This document shows, one piece after another, positions 1 through 7,865 of a stretch of 34,117 bases of DNA (its first letter is position 1; each line of letters starts with the position of its first letter). This stretch comes from an uncultured Oscillospiraceae bacterium (GTDB lineage Bacteria; Bacillota; Clostridia; Oscillospirales; Oscillospiraceae), in contig CATZYY010000010.1 in assembly GCA_958426425.1 (NCBI GenBank), positions 1-34,117 of the forward strand, written 5' to 3'. A model generated the notes under the pieces. The model saw only the letters and a list, made by a program, of their open reading frames with translations, had not been told where the DNA came from and searched no databases. Both the position numbers and the translations under genes were made by a program.

Positions 1-12
1 GAGATTGGCGAT

Positions 13-49
13 TTTCTCCCGGCCCAAAATGGTTAATTTCTCCCGACCC
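13..49. repeat. Short direct repeat upstream of livK-like gene
   Basis: TTTCTCCCGGCCC (13-25) recurs as TTTCTCCCGACCC (37-49), 24 bp apart, within the 98 bases before the first gene. No convincing promoter is visible here, so the promoter of the importer operon probably lies outside the window or uses an unrecognised site. The repeat could be an operator pair or the edge of an upstream element; little more can be said. Confidence 0.35.
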
Positions 50-98
50 TAACAAAGAGACTGAAACTGTGAAGAGAAGTTGAAGAGGAGGATTCTAC

Positions 99-1304
99 AT
101 GAAAAAATGGTTTGCCCTATTGTTGGCGCTGGCGCTGACACTGTCCCTCGCTGGCTGCGGCGGCAGCGATACTGAGACTTCTGATGAAGCTTCTGGGACG
201 GAAAGCACGGAGTCTGGTTCCACTGAGGCCATCAAAATCGGCCTGTATACTCCGCTGACCGGCACCTCTGCTCTGGTGGGTACTCAGGAGCAGATGGGTG
301 TTGACCTGGCTGTGAAGCAGCTGAATGAGGCCGGCGGCATCAATGGCCGGCAGATTACCGTGGTCGCCTATGACGACGAGTTCAATGCCGAGACTGCTGT
401 AAAGGTTGTCACTCGCCTGGTACAGACTGATAACGTGGATGCCATCATCGGTTCCATGAGTAGTGCCAATATCCTGGCTACCGCTGATATCGTGGAAGAG
501 GCTCAGGTGCTGGAGATCGGCTGCGGAACCAGCGCAACCTGGACCAACGCCGGTTACAACTATGTCTTCCGCGGCACACAGAATGCTGCCCTGTTCAACG
601 TGGGCATCGTGGATCTGATTGAAACCATGGGCGTTACCAAGCTGGGCTCCATCGTCAGCTCCACCGAATATGCCACCACCGGCTGGGCTGATGTCAAGAG
701 CCAGCTGGCTGATACCGACGTTGAGATCGCTGTGGAGACCGACTACATGGCCGGCGACACGGATTTCACCGGTCAGATTACCCGTATTGTCAACGCCGAT
801 CTGGACGGCGTTCTGGTATACGGTGCTACCGAGGATTACGGTATCCTTTGCAAGCAGCTGCGTCAGATGGGCTATGAAGGCTATATTTACGGTTCTGAGA
901 CCTTCGCCTCTCCCGATGTGCGTGAGGTCGGCGGCGACGCGGTGAACGGTGTGCTCTTTGCCTGCGGCTACGTGATTCCCGACGCAGTGGAGGATGCTGC
1001 CACTGAAGAGGAGAAGGCATTCCTGGAGGCCTTTGTGGAGGAGTATGGCGAGCTGCCGCAGTCCGACACGGCCTATCGCGGCTATGACTCTATGATGCTG
1101 CTGGCGGAAGTGTTCAAGACCGCTCCCTCTATGGATCCTGCTGATCTGCGGGAAGCTCTGTTGAATGTCGACTACACCGGCATCGGCGGCAAGTTCGACT
1201 TCTCCGACGGCAGCGGCGACGGTCTGGCCGGCTGCAACCTGTATGCTGTGGTGGACGGCAAGAACGTTCCCTTTGACACATTCCTTGCGAGCCTCGAAAA
1301 ATAA
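99..1304 (+). CDS. HAAT-family ABC importer substrate-binding lipoprotein (LivK-like)
   Basis: Lipoprotein that should capture a solute at the outer membrane face and pass it to the permeases encoded next. The N-terminus has a KK start, a hydrophobic core and the lipobox LAGC with Cys20 as the lipidated residue, followed by a Ser/Thr/Glu-rich linker (about 24-44). The mature part starts IKIGLYTPLTGTSA and contains GGINGRQI and a type 1 periplasmic-binding fold typical of branched-chain amino acid receptors (Peripla_BP_6). Length, 401 aa, is normal. A GAGGAGGA site lies 9-10 bases before the ATG. It is first of six co-directional genes and is separated from the permeases by an attenuator-like hairpin. 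The family also binds amides, urea, aromatic acids and other carboxylates, so the ligand is open; the trailing isomerase gene hints at a sugar-related or hydroxyacid ligand (inference). Confidence 0.9.
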   Translation: MKKWFALLLALALTLSLAGCGGSDTETSDEASGTESTESGSTEAIKIGLYTPLTGTSALVGTQEQMGVDLAVKQLNEAGGINGRQITVVAYDDEFNAETAVKVVTRLVQTDNVDAIIGSMSSANILATADIVEEAQVLEIGCGTSATWTNAGYNYVFRGTQNAALFNVGIVDLIETMGVTKLGSIVSSTEYATTGWADVKSQLADTDVEIAVETDYMAGDTDFTGQITRIVNADLDGVLVYGATEDYGILCKQLRQMGYEGYIYGSETFASPDVREVGGDAVNGVLFACGYVIPDAVEDAATEEEKAFLEAFVEEYGELPQSDTAYRGYDSMMLLAEVFKTAPSMDPADLREALLNVDYTGIGGKFDFSDGSGDGLAGCNLYAVVDGKNVPFDTFLASLEK

Positions 1305-1321
1305 TTAGATTTTATTAGAGA

Positions 1322-1365
1322 GCGCCCGTCGCCGTACAGTGCATAAGGCGACGGGTGCCTCTTTT
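1322..1365 (+). terminator. Intrinsic terminator/attenuator between binding protein and permease genes
   Basis: GCGCCCGTCGCC (1322-1333) pairs with GGCGACGGGTGC (1347-1358), one G-U pair, followed by CTCTTTTG. It sits just before the livH ribosome site. It probably stops part of transcription, or protects the upstream mRNA end, so that binding protein is made in excess over the membrane subunits. Confidence 0.8.
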
Positions 1366-1383
1366 GTAAAAGGAGGTTTTTAC

Positions 1384-2259
1384 GTGGTCGTTACTTTGAC
1401 CGTCGGCTCACTGATGATTGGCAGCGTCTATGGCATGCTGGCCCTAGGATACAGCCTCATTTACTCTGCATCGGGATTGATGACCTTTACGCAGGGGCAG
1501 CTTTTGATGCTGGGAGCGTATTTGGGTCTGCATTTTTACAAAAATATGGGGCTTCCATTTGTGGTGGCATTCTTACTTACGGTTGTCATCATGTTCGTTC
1601 TGGGCATCGTGATGGAAAAGACGCTGATCCGCGTGCTGCTGAATAAAGGCGCTACATCCATTTACATTGTGCTTTCCACCATCGGTGTTTCCATTATTCT
1701 GCCTAACCTGGCCCAGGCTCTGTGGGGGAGCCAGACTTTACAGATGCCCTCTATTTTCCCGGTGGAAACCGTGAAGATTTTCGGGGTGAATGTGCAGCCT
1801 GAATCCATTTTGATCGTGGTGGCAGGCTTTGCAGCCATGATTTTCCTGCATCTGTTTATGACCAAGTCCCGTTTTGGCATTTCCATGCGGGCGGCAGCTA
1901 TGGACCCCCTGGCTGCCAGCTCTCTGGGAATCAACGTCAGCCTGACCACTGGTCTCACTTGGGCGCTGGCCGCTGCATTGGCCGGCGGCATTGGCTGCCT
2001 GCTGGGGCCGGTTTACGGTGTCAGCACCGGAATGGGCGACATCATTGGCAACAAGGGCTTTGCCGGCGCCGTTATCGGCGGCTATGGCAATATGTATGGT
2101 GCCATTGTTGGCTCCCTGCTGCTGGGTCTTGTGGAGACCTTCGTGGCCGGCTATCTGACAACGACCTACAAGGACTTCGTCTCCTTCTTCCTGCTGATTA
2201 TCGTGATGATCTTCCTGCCCAGAGGCCTCTTTAAGGCGAAGGTCTATGATTCCGATTGA
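1384..2259 (+). CDS. livH: HAAT-family ABC transporter permease, LivH type
   Basis: Integral membrane subunit that, with the next protein, forms the translocation channel. The 291-aa product is nearly all hydrophobic (about 8 membrane spans). It carries family landmarks: LALGYSLIYSASGLMTFTQG near the N-terminus and the AAAMDPLAASSLGIN stretch, the cytoplasmic EAA-like loop that docks on the ATPases. I chose GTG 1384 because AAAGGAGG sits 6-7 bases upstream. An in-frame GTG at 1339 would lie inside the terminator hairpin and has no ribosome site. The gene ends 34 bases before livM. Specificity follows the binding protein and is unknown. Confidence 0.9.
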   Translation: MVVTLTVGSLMIGSVYGMLALGYSLIYSASGLMTFTQGQLLMLGAYLGLHFYKNMGLPFVVAFLLTVVIMFVLGIVMEKTLIRVLLNKGATSIYIVLSTIGVSIILPNLAQALWGSQTLQMPSIFPVETVKIFGVNVQPESILIVVAGFAAMIFLHLFMTKSRFGISMRAAAMDPLAASSLGINVSLTTGLTWALAAALAGGIGCLLGPVYGVSTGMGDIIGNKGFAGAVIGGYGNMYGAIVGSLLLGLVETFVAGYLTTTYKDFVSFFLLIIVMIFLPRGLFKAKVYDSD

Positions 2260-2293
2260 GCAGGTCAATGAGGATCAGAGAAAAGGAGGATTC

Positions 2294-3280
2294 ATGACAA
2301 TGCAGCAAAGCAGAAAGAAACAGCTCTTAAAAGCAGCGGTCTGCGTGGTACTGTTGGTGCTGGCACTAATTGGCCTGCGGACCCAGCAATATATCCTGAC
2401 CCTTTTGAACTTCGTTTGTATGTATATGATCTCTGTCTCCGGCCTGGATATTCTCTTTGGTTATTCGGGACAGATTTCTCTGGGCCACGCGGCATTTTAC
2501 GCGTCCGGAGCCTATACGACCGCTCTTTTGACCACCAAACTGGGTGTGCCCGTCTGGCTGGCAATTGTGGCCGCATGTGTGGTATCCCTGATTCTGGGAA
2601 TTATTGTAGCCCTTCCTGCGTCTAAGCTCATTCACCATTTCCTGGCCCTGCTGACGATTTCTGTGGGTCAGCTGGTGTACATCGTACTGTCCAGAGCATC
2701 CTTTACCAACGCCATGGTGGGTGTCAGCAGGATTCCGGACATTCCAATTTTCGGATTTGCGTTGAAGAATAACTTCCGCTTCCTGGTGTTTATGATTTTC
2801 ATGGTGGCCCTATTCCTGCTGCTGAAGCAGCGGATTGTTAATTCCCGTGTGGGCCGGGCGTTCCTGGCGGTGCGGGAAAATCCTGTAGCTGCCGGCGGAA
2901 TTGGCATCAATGTCCAGCAGTACAAAATCATGGCCTTTGCCATCAGCGCTGTGTTTACCGGCTTTGCCAGCGCCATGTATGCCCATTTTGTAGGCTTTAT
3001 CAGCCCCGAGACCTTTGATTCTGCCCAGTCCGTGATGTTTATGACCATGCTGTTGTTCGGCGGCATGGGGAACTTCGCCGGTCCCCTGATTGGCGCCACG
3101 GTAATTACTTTGCTCAATGAGAGCCTGCAGACTCTGGGCAGCTACCGTATGCTGGTGTACGGGTTCTTTATCCTGGCAGTCCTGCTGTTCCTGCCTCATG
3201 GAATTTCCGGCATTTTGGAGGTTATCAAGCAGCGGCTGACCAGAGGCAGAAGAAAGGAGGATGGCCATGTTAACGCTTGA
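2294..3280 (+). CDS. livM: HAAT-family ABC transporter permease, LivM type
   Basis: Second membrane subunit, 328 aa, with a short basic N-terminus (QQSRKKQ) and about 8-10 hydrophobic spans. LivM signatures are GYSGQISLGHAAFYASGAY near residues 60-80, the cytoplasmic loop RVGRAFLAVRENPVAAGGIGIN, and GGMGNFAGPLIGA near the C-terminus. ATG 2294 is chosen over an in-frame ATG at 2246 because AAAGGAGGA lies just before it and 2246 would overlap livH. Its 3' end overlaps livG, indicating translational coupling. Confidence 0.9.
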   Translation: MTMQQSRKKQLLKAAVCVVLLVLALIGLRTQQYILTLLNFVCMYMISVSGLDILFGYSGQISLGHAAFYASGAYTTALLTTKLGVPVWLAIVAACVVSLILGIIVALPASKLIHHFLALLTISVGQLVYIVLSRASFTNAMVGVSRIPDIPIFGFALKNNFRFLVFMIFMVALFLLLKQRIVNSRVGRAFLAVRENPVAAGGIGINVQQYKIMAFAISAVFTGFASAMYAHFVGFISPETFDSAQSVMFMTMLLFGGMGNFAGPLIGATVITLLNESLQTLGSYRMLVYGFFILAVLLFLPHGISGILEVIKQRLTRGRRKEDGHVNA

Positions 3281-4028
3281 CCAGGCCACCATTCGCTTCG
3301 GCGGATTGACCGCAGTGGACCACGTCAGTTTCACTGTGGAAAAAGGACAGATTTTCGGACTGATCGGCCCCAATGGCGCGGGAAAGACCACCTTGTTCAA
3401 TCTAATCAGCGGTGTGTACAAACCCACTTCCGGTTCCATTTCCTTTCAGGGGAAGGAGATCAGCGGGCTGGAACCCTTCCGCATCGCGCAGGCAGGTATT
3501 GCCCGTACTTACCAGAATATCAATCTGTTCAGCAACCTGACGGTTTTGGAAAACGTTATGATCGGCCGCCACATTAAGTCTAAGAGCGGTCTGACCGCGG
3601 CTATTCTGCGTACATCTGCCCAGAAGAAAGAAGAAAAAGCCATTCGGGAAACCTGCATGGATCTTCTGAAGTTTATGGGGCTGGAGCAAAAGGCGGATCT
3701 GATGGCGAAGAATCTGTCCTATGGTGAACAGCGCCGTCTGGAGATTGCCCGCGCCATGGCCAGTGAGCCGCAGCTGTTGCTGTTGGATGAGCCTGCCGCA
3801 GGTATGAACTCCACAGAAAAGGTGGAGCTAACAGAGATGATCCGCCGGATCCGAGATACGGGCATTACCATCCTTCTGGTGGAGCACGATATGAAGCTGG
3901 TCATGCGTGTCACGGACCGTATCGCAGTGTTGAACTTTGGAAAGATGATTGCCCTGGATACACCGGAGGCGGTTCAGAACAACCCCGATGTGATTGCGGC
4001 CTATTTGGGAGGTGGAATCAATGCCTGA
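3267..4028 (+). CDS. livG: HAAT-family ABC transporter ATP-binding protein, LivG type
   Basis: Cytoplasmic ATPase, 253 aa, powering import. Visible motifs: Walker A GPNGAGKT (34-41), the LivG-type long insert after the Q-loop with ARTYQNINLFSNLTVLENVMIG, ABC signature LSYGEQRRLEIARA, Walker B LLLLDEPAAGMN, and the H-loop in LLVEHDMKLVM. GGAGG ends directly at an ATG at 3261, leaving no spacer; the in-frame ATG at 3267 has a normal 6-base spacer and is preferred. Its start overlaps the end of livM and its stop overlaps the start of livF. Confidence 0.92.
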   Translation: MLTLDQATIRFGGLTAVDHVSFTVEKGQIFGLIGPNGAGKTTLFNLISGVYKPTSGSISFQGKEISGLEPFRIAQAGIARTYQNINLFSNLTVLENVMIGRHIKSKSGLTAAILRTSAQKKEEKAIRETCMDLLKFMGLEQKADLMAKNLSYGEQRRLEIARAMASEPQLLLLDEPAAGMNSTEKVELTEMIRRIRDTGITILLVEHDMKLVMRVTDRIAVLNFGKMIALDTPEAVQNNPDVIAAYLGGGINA

Positions 4029-4743
4029 GAGAATGCTGGAACTGAATGATTATCACTTCTACTATGGCAAGATCCACGCCATTAAGGGAATTTCCCTGCA
4101 TGTAGACCGGGGCGAGATCGTTTCCCTCATCGGAGGAAACGGCGCCGGAAAGACCACTACTCTTCGTTCTATTTCTGGACTATTGGGTAAGGGCGGCAGC
4201 GGCGAAATCCGCTTTATGGGACAGAACATTGAGAAAATGAAGAGCCATCAGATCTCCAAAATGGGCATTGCCCAGTGCCTGGAGGGACGCCATGTGTTTG
4301 CTCAGCTGACCGTGGCGGAGAATCTGATGATGGGTGCCTTCCTGCGGCCCCGGGGCAAGGAGAGTCAGCAGGATCTGGAGTATGTGTACAGCCTGTTTCC
4401 CCGGCTAAAAGAGCGGGAAAAACAGCTGGCTGGCACCCTGTCCGGCGGTGAGCAGCAGATGCTGGCCGTTGGCCGGGCACTGATGCAGCATCCTACGCTG
4501 CTGATGATGGACGAGCCTTCCCTGGGTCTTGCCCCCAGAGTTATCAGTGATATCTTCCGGACCATTCAGAAAATCAACCAGGACGGCATTACTATTTTGC
4601 TGGTAGAGCAGAACTCCAATGCTGCGCTGCAGATCGCCCATCGTGGTTATGTCATGGAGACCGGAAATATTGTGCTGGAGGGCTCCGCCGAAGAACTGCG
4701 CAGCAACGAAGATGTTAAGAAGAGCTACCTTGGCCATGAATAA
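4021..4743 (+). CDS. livF: HAAT-family ABC transporter ATP-binding protein, LivF type
   Basis: Second ATPase of the importer, 240 aa. Motifs: Walker A GGNGAGKTT, LivF-type QCLEGRHVFAQLTVAENL, signature LSGGEQQMLAVGRAL, Walker B LLMMDEPSLGLAP and LLVEQNSNAALQIA, where the usual H-loop His is Asn/Gln-rich as is common in LivF. ATG 4021 follows GGAGGTGG and overlaps the livG stop by 8 bases. The stop codon TAA is itself part of the ribosome site (TAAGGAGG) of the next gene, so the isomerase gene is translationally coupled to the importer. Confidence 0.92.
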   Translation: MPERMLELNDYHFYYGKIHAIKGISLHVDRGEIVSLIGGNGAGKTTTLRSISGLLGKGGSGEIRFMGQNIEKMKSHQISKMGIAQCLEGRHVFAQLTVAENLMMGAFLRPRGKESQQDLEYVYSLFPRLKEREKQLAGTLSGGEQQMLAVGRALMQHPTLLMMDEPSLGLAPRVISDIFRTIQKINQDGITILLVEQNSNAALQIAHRGYVMETGNIVLEGSAEELRSNEDVKKSYLGHE

Positions 4744-4759
4744 GGAGGCAGTTGTTGCA

Positions 4760-5602
4760 ATGGAACGACTGAAATATGCTGTCAGTATCACGGATGAGAC
4801 TGTGGGCATCAATACTCCTATCATGATTCACGGTTCCTTTGAGGAATGCTTCAGGACGGCGGCAGAATGCGGTTATGACGGCGTGGAACTTCAGATTAAA
4901 AATCCCGCTACCCGGAATCCCAAACAACTGCAGGCTTTAATGAAAGAATACAGACTGGAAATTCCTGCCATTACCACGGGCATGGAGTATTTTGGGAACG
5001 GTCTCAGCCTGATCTCAGATGATGTGGAGGTCCAAAGACAATCTGTAAACAGGCTGATTGAACATTTGGATCTGGCGGCCCAGCTGGGCAGCATGGTCCT
5101 TGTGGGGTCTATGCGGGGGATAATTGATGATATTTCCAGATATTCCCTGCTGGAAGAGCGGCTGGTGAAGAATCTGCAGGAGGTGCAGAAAGCTGCTGAG
5201 GAGCGAAAGGTCGATGTGGTGTTTGAGCCCATCAACCTCTATGTCATCAATTATATCAATACACTTGATGAGGGTGCGGAGCTGGTAAAAAAGGTGGGCT
5301 CCGACTGCTTCTGGTTAATGATTGATACACACCATATGCGCATTCACGACGGCGATATGTATGAGGCCATTCTGCGCAACCGGGAGTGGATTCGCTATGT
5401 GCATTACTCCGATGGAAACCGTTGGTACCCAGGTGGCGGAAACATTGATTTTGAGCAGTGTACCAAAGCGCTTCTGGAGATGGGATATCATGGCTGGATC
5501 ACCATGGAGTGCCTAGCCCTAGATGATGGAAAACGCTGTGCCAAACGGGCTTTGGAATATTGCCGGGGTTTGGAGCAAGCTTGTCGGGCGGTCTTAAATT
5601 AA
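4760..5602 (+). CDS. Sugar isomerase/epimerase, xylose isomerase-like TIM barrel
   Basis: 280-aa AP_endonuc_2/TIM-barrel protein of the group that includes hydroxypyruvate isomerase, IolE/IolI and ketose 3-epimerases. The expected divalent-metal ligand set is visible: Glu in VVFEPIN, Asp in LMIDTHHM, His in YVHYSDGNR and Glu in ITMECL. The segment HYSDGNRWYPGGGNIDF resembles the conserved isomerase active-site strand. ATG 4760 is preceded by AAGGAGG at 4742-4748. It is the last gene of the importer operon and is followed by a strong terminator, so its substrate is probably the imported solute or a product of it (inference). The exact reaction cannot be read from the sequence. Confidence 0.82.
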   Translation: MERLKYAVSITDETVGINTPIMIHGSFEECFRTAAECGYDGVELQIKNPATRNPKQLQALMKEYRLEIPAITTGMEYFGNGLSLISDDVEVQRQSVNRLIEHLDLAAQLGSMVLVGSMRGIIDDISRYSLLEERLVKNLQEVQKAAEERKVDVVFEPINLYVINYINTLDEGAELVKKVGSDCFWLMIDTHHMRIHDGDMYEAILRNREWIRYVHYSDGNRWYPGGGNIDFEQCTKALLEMGYHGWITMECLALDDGKRCAKRALEYCRGLEQACRAVLN

Positions 5603-5616
5603 TGTAATTACAGAAG

Positions 5617-5653
5617 AAAGAGTCCCCCATTCCACAGGAATGGGGGACTCTTT
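5617..5653. terminator. Bidirectional intrinsic terminator
   Basis: A perfect 17-bp stem (5617-5633 with 5637-5653; core AGTCCCCCATTCC, loop ACA) runs out into T-rich sequence on both strands. It separates the importer operon from the converging DeoR gene. Confidence 0.93.
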
Positions 5654-5667
5654 TGGCACATTATTTT

Positions 5668-6423
5668 TTATACCATGCAAACAGCGGTGTCACTGGCTTC
5701 GCATAAACTCAAAAATGCCTGGGGCATGTCAGTATCCGTAAAAACGCAGTCGCACTGGCTTACCTGCCCATACGGCAGCAGGGCTGCTTCGCCATATTTG
5801 CTGGAATCTGCCAGCAGATACCGGCGCAGGCTCCGCTCCAAAGCAGTGCGCTTTACCTCATGCTCGGGATAGCTGGAGACGCCCAGCGCTCCGTCGGGAG
5901 CAATGCTGGAGACCCCCAAAAAGGCCTTGGTATGCTGATACTGGGCCAAATACTCCGCCGTTCCGCCATCCATCATGGCGTTGGTCCGGCGATTATACAG
6001 CCCCGGCAGCACTACCAGCTCCACGTTGGGCAGCTCCAGGGCCCGCTGAATTACCGGAACGCTGGGTGTCACTACTGTGATCCGGCAGTTTTCATCCAGA
6101 TAGTCCAGCAGATACATGGTGGTAGTGCCGGAATCGATGAACAAAATATCACCGTCCAGAATTTCGGCCGCCGCAGCTCGGGCCAAACGGCGCTTGACTT
6201 CCGTTCGCAGCAGGGAGCGGGTTTTGAATAGGGGCACGTCGCTGCGGCGCCGCATCTGAACACCGCCGTACACCTTCTCCACAATACCGGCCTTTACCAG
6301 AGCAGCCACATCGGTGCGGATGGTGTTCATGGACACCGCAAAGGTATCGCAAAGCTCCTGCATCGAAACTCGCTGCCGCTGACTGATGAAATTTTCCATT
6401 TCAGCTCTTCTGGTATCCTTCAT
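5668..6423 (-). CDS. DeoR/GlpR-family transcriptional regulator
   Basis: 251-aa repressor-like protein. The N-terminus has a DeoR helix-turn-helix: residues about 6-55, with RAEMENFISQRQRVSMQEL, VSMNTIRTDVAAL and IVEKVYGGV. The C-terminal half is a DeoRC sugar-phosphate sensor (about 75-235), with the ligand-site motif DSGTTTMYLL. Proteins of this family are usually released from DNA by a phosphorylated sugar. I chose the start MKDTRRAEM, with GGGAGGA 6-7 bases upstream; the longer upstream reading has no ribosome site. It faces away from the GAPDH-PGK-LarA operon across 356 AT-rich bases and converges on the importer operon, so it may control either or both (inference). Confidence 0.9.
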   Translation of the reverse strand: MKDTRRAEMENFISQRQRVSMQELCDTFAVSMNTIRTDVAALVKAGIVEKVYGGVQMRRRSDVPLFKTRSLLRTEVKRRLARAAAAEILDGDILFIDSGTTTMYLLDYLDENCRITVVTPSVPVIQRALELPNVELVVLPGLYNRRTNAMMDGGTAEYLAQYQHTKAFLGVSSIAPDGALGVSSYPEHEVKRTALERSLRRYLLADSSKYGEAALLPYGQVSQCDCVFTDTDMPQAFLSLCEASDTAVCMV

Positions 6424-6581
6424 GGTCCATCCTCCCAGTGGGGGCGAAGATTGTGATGTTTTTGACAAAGAAGGGGCGTAAGAAAGCCGACACCCTTCCG
6501 CTCTAAGGAGAACGGGGGTGGCGGTAAAGTACATTCCAAAAGGGTAAATAAAAAATACAACGCTGTTTTTTTACAAATAAT

Positions 6582-6610
6582 ATCATAGCGTACCCGTGAA
6601 AATCTGTCAA
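6582..6610 (-). promoter_or_regulatory. Promoter of the DeoR gene
   Basis: On the minus strand TTGACA (6605-6610) and TATGAT (6582-6587) are separated by exactly 17 bp. The leader before the DeoR start is about 150 bases. Confidence 0.8.
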
Positions 6611-6638
6611 CACGAAACCCACATAAAAGTATAAAGGT

Positions 6639-6650
6639 ATTTTTAAAAAT
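6639..6650. promoter_or_regulatory. AT palindrome in the divergent intergenic region (possible operator)
   Basis: ATTTTTAAAAAT is a 12-bp palindrome midway between the two divergent promoters. The surrounding 6540-6730 is much more AT-rich than the flanking genes. It may be where the DeoR protein binds, but low-complexity sequence makes chance likely. Confidence 0.3.
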
Positions 6651-6700
6651 TATAAACTTTATAAAAATTTTCAAAATAAATTGTTAAAATAATAATCTAA

Positions 6701-6730
6701 TTGACAAACTTACCAATCTAGTATTATGAT
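6701..6730 (+). promoter_or_regulatory. Promoter of the GAPDH-PGK-LarA operon
   Basis: TTGACA (6701-6706) and TATGAT (6725-6730) with an 18-bp spacer, 50 bases before the GAPDH start. It lies back to back with the DeoR promoter, the usual layout for a repressor controlling both. Confidence 0.8.
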
Positions 6731-6779
6731 TTTTCAAAACAAACCGCTATTCCGGCGGGGAAAATGGAGGGTCCTTTCT

Positions 6780-7832
6780 ATGAAGAAGATCAGAGTGGGC
6801 GTGGCGGGTTACGGCACCATCGGCCAGCGGCTGGCGGACGGCGTGGCTATGCAGGAGGATATGGAACTGGTGGGAATCGCCGATCTGGCGCCCACGCTGT
6901 CTATTCGGGCCCTGCGGGAAAACGACATGGTGGGCGCCAACGGCGTCACCTACCGGCTGTACCTGGTGGACGGTGCTGACCCGGCGGCTTTCGAAGCGGC
7001 GGACATCCCGGTGGCCGGCACTTTCCGGGAGCTGTGCGGCAGCGTGGACATTATGCTGGATGCATCCCCCGGCGGCGTGGGCATGAAAAACAAGGCTATT
7101 TATGAATCTATGGGGGTCAAAGCGGTCTTCCAGGGCGGCGAGAGCAACAGCGTGGCCGACGTGTTCTTCCACGGCTACGCCAACTACGAAAAGGGCATCG
7201 GCGCCGATTACCTGAAGCTGACCTCCTGCAACACCACCGGCCTGATTCGCACCGTGGACTGCCTGGACCGGGCCTACGGTCTGGAGAAGGTGGCCATCAC
7301 CATCATCCGCCGGGTGGCGGACCCCGGCGACTATCACCGCGGGCTCACCAACGCGCTGCAGATGGAGAAGGCACCCACTCATCAGGCGGTGGATCTGATG
7401 ACCATCATGCCCCATATCAACGCCACCGGCATTCTGGTTCACGCTCCGGTAACCCACGGCCACATCCTCACTGTGGTGGCCACCGGCAAGGACGGCCGCA
7501 AGATCACCCGGGAGATGGCCCTGGACGCCTTCCGCAGCCATCCCCGCATCCGTATGGTGTCCATTGACGAGGGCTTCAAGGGCAACGCCTCCCTGTTCAA
7601 GTACGCCCGGGACCTGGGCAACCGCCGGGGCGATATGTACGAGGTGGCAGTGTGGTCCGACTCCATCGTGGAGAGCGGCGACGACATCATGTACGCCGTC
7701 AACATCCCCCAGGAGAGCGTCACCATCCCCGAGACCATGGACGCCGTCCGGGCGGCTCTGGGCATGCAGGCCACCCGGGAGGAGGGCACTGCCGCCACCA
7801 ACCGCTATTTAAAGATTGGCAGACACCTGTAA
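6780..7832 (+). CDS. Archaeal-type (type II) glyceraldehyde-3-phosphate dehydrogenase
   Basis: 350-aa cytoplasmic dehydrogenase, close to the usual 335-345 aa of the archaeal class. It starts with a Rossmann motif GYGTIGQRLADG (10-21). The catalytic Cys150 lies in SCNTTGL, the class hallmark, and THGHI corresponds to the archaeal TxxHxH segment. The classical bacterial GAPDH start (INGFGRIGR) and its SCTTNCLAP are absent. The family oxidises glyceraldehyde 3-phosphate with NAD(P) and phosphate to 1,3-bisphosphoglycerate. ATG 6780 follows GGAGGG by 8 bases; earlier in-frame starts lack a site. It is first of three genes with PGK and LarA. In a bacterium such a copy is probably an accessory enzyme, possibly for another phospho-aldehyde (inference), and was presumably acquired by transfer at some stage. 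Confidence 0.88.
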   Translation: MKKIRVGVAGYGTIGQRLADGVAMQEDMELVGIADLAPTLSIRALRENDMVGANGVTYRLYLVDGADPAAFEAADIPVAGTFRELCGSVDIMLDASPGGVGMKNKAIYESMGVKAVFQGGESNSVADVFFHGYANYEKGIGADYLKLTSCNTTGLIRTVDCLDRAYGLEKVAITIIRRVADPGDYHRGLTNALQMEKAPTHQAVDLMTIMPHINATGILVHAPVTHGHILTVVATGKDGRKITREMALDAFRSHPRIRMVSIDEGFKGNASLFKYARDLGNRRGDMYEVAVWSDSIVESGDDIMYAVNIPQESVTIPETMDAVRAALGMQATREEGTAATNRYLKIGRHL

Positions 7833-7865
7833 ATGGGGTAAACTGGAGATCAGGAGGCGAGGAAC

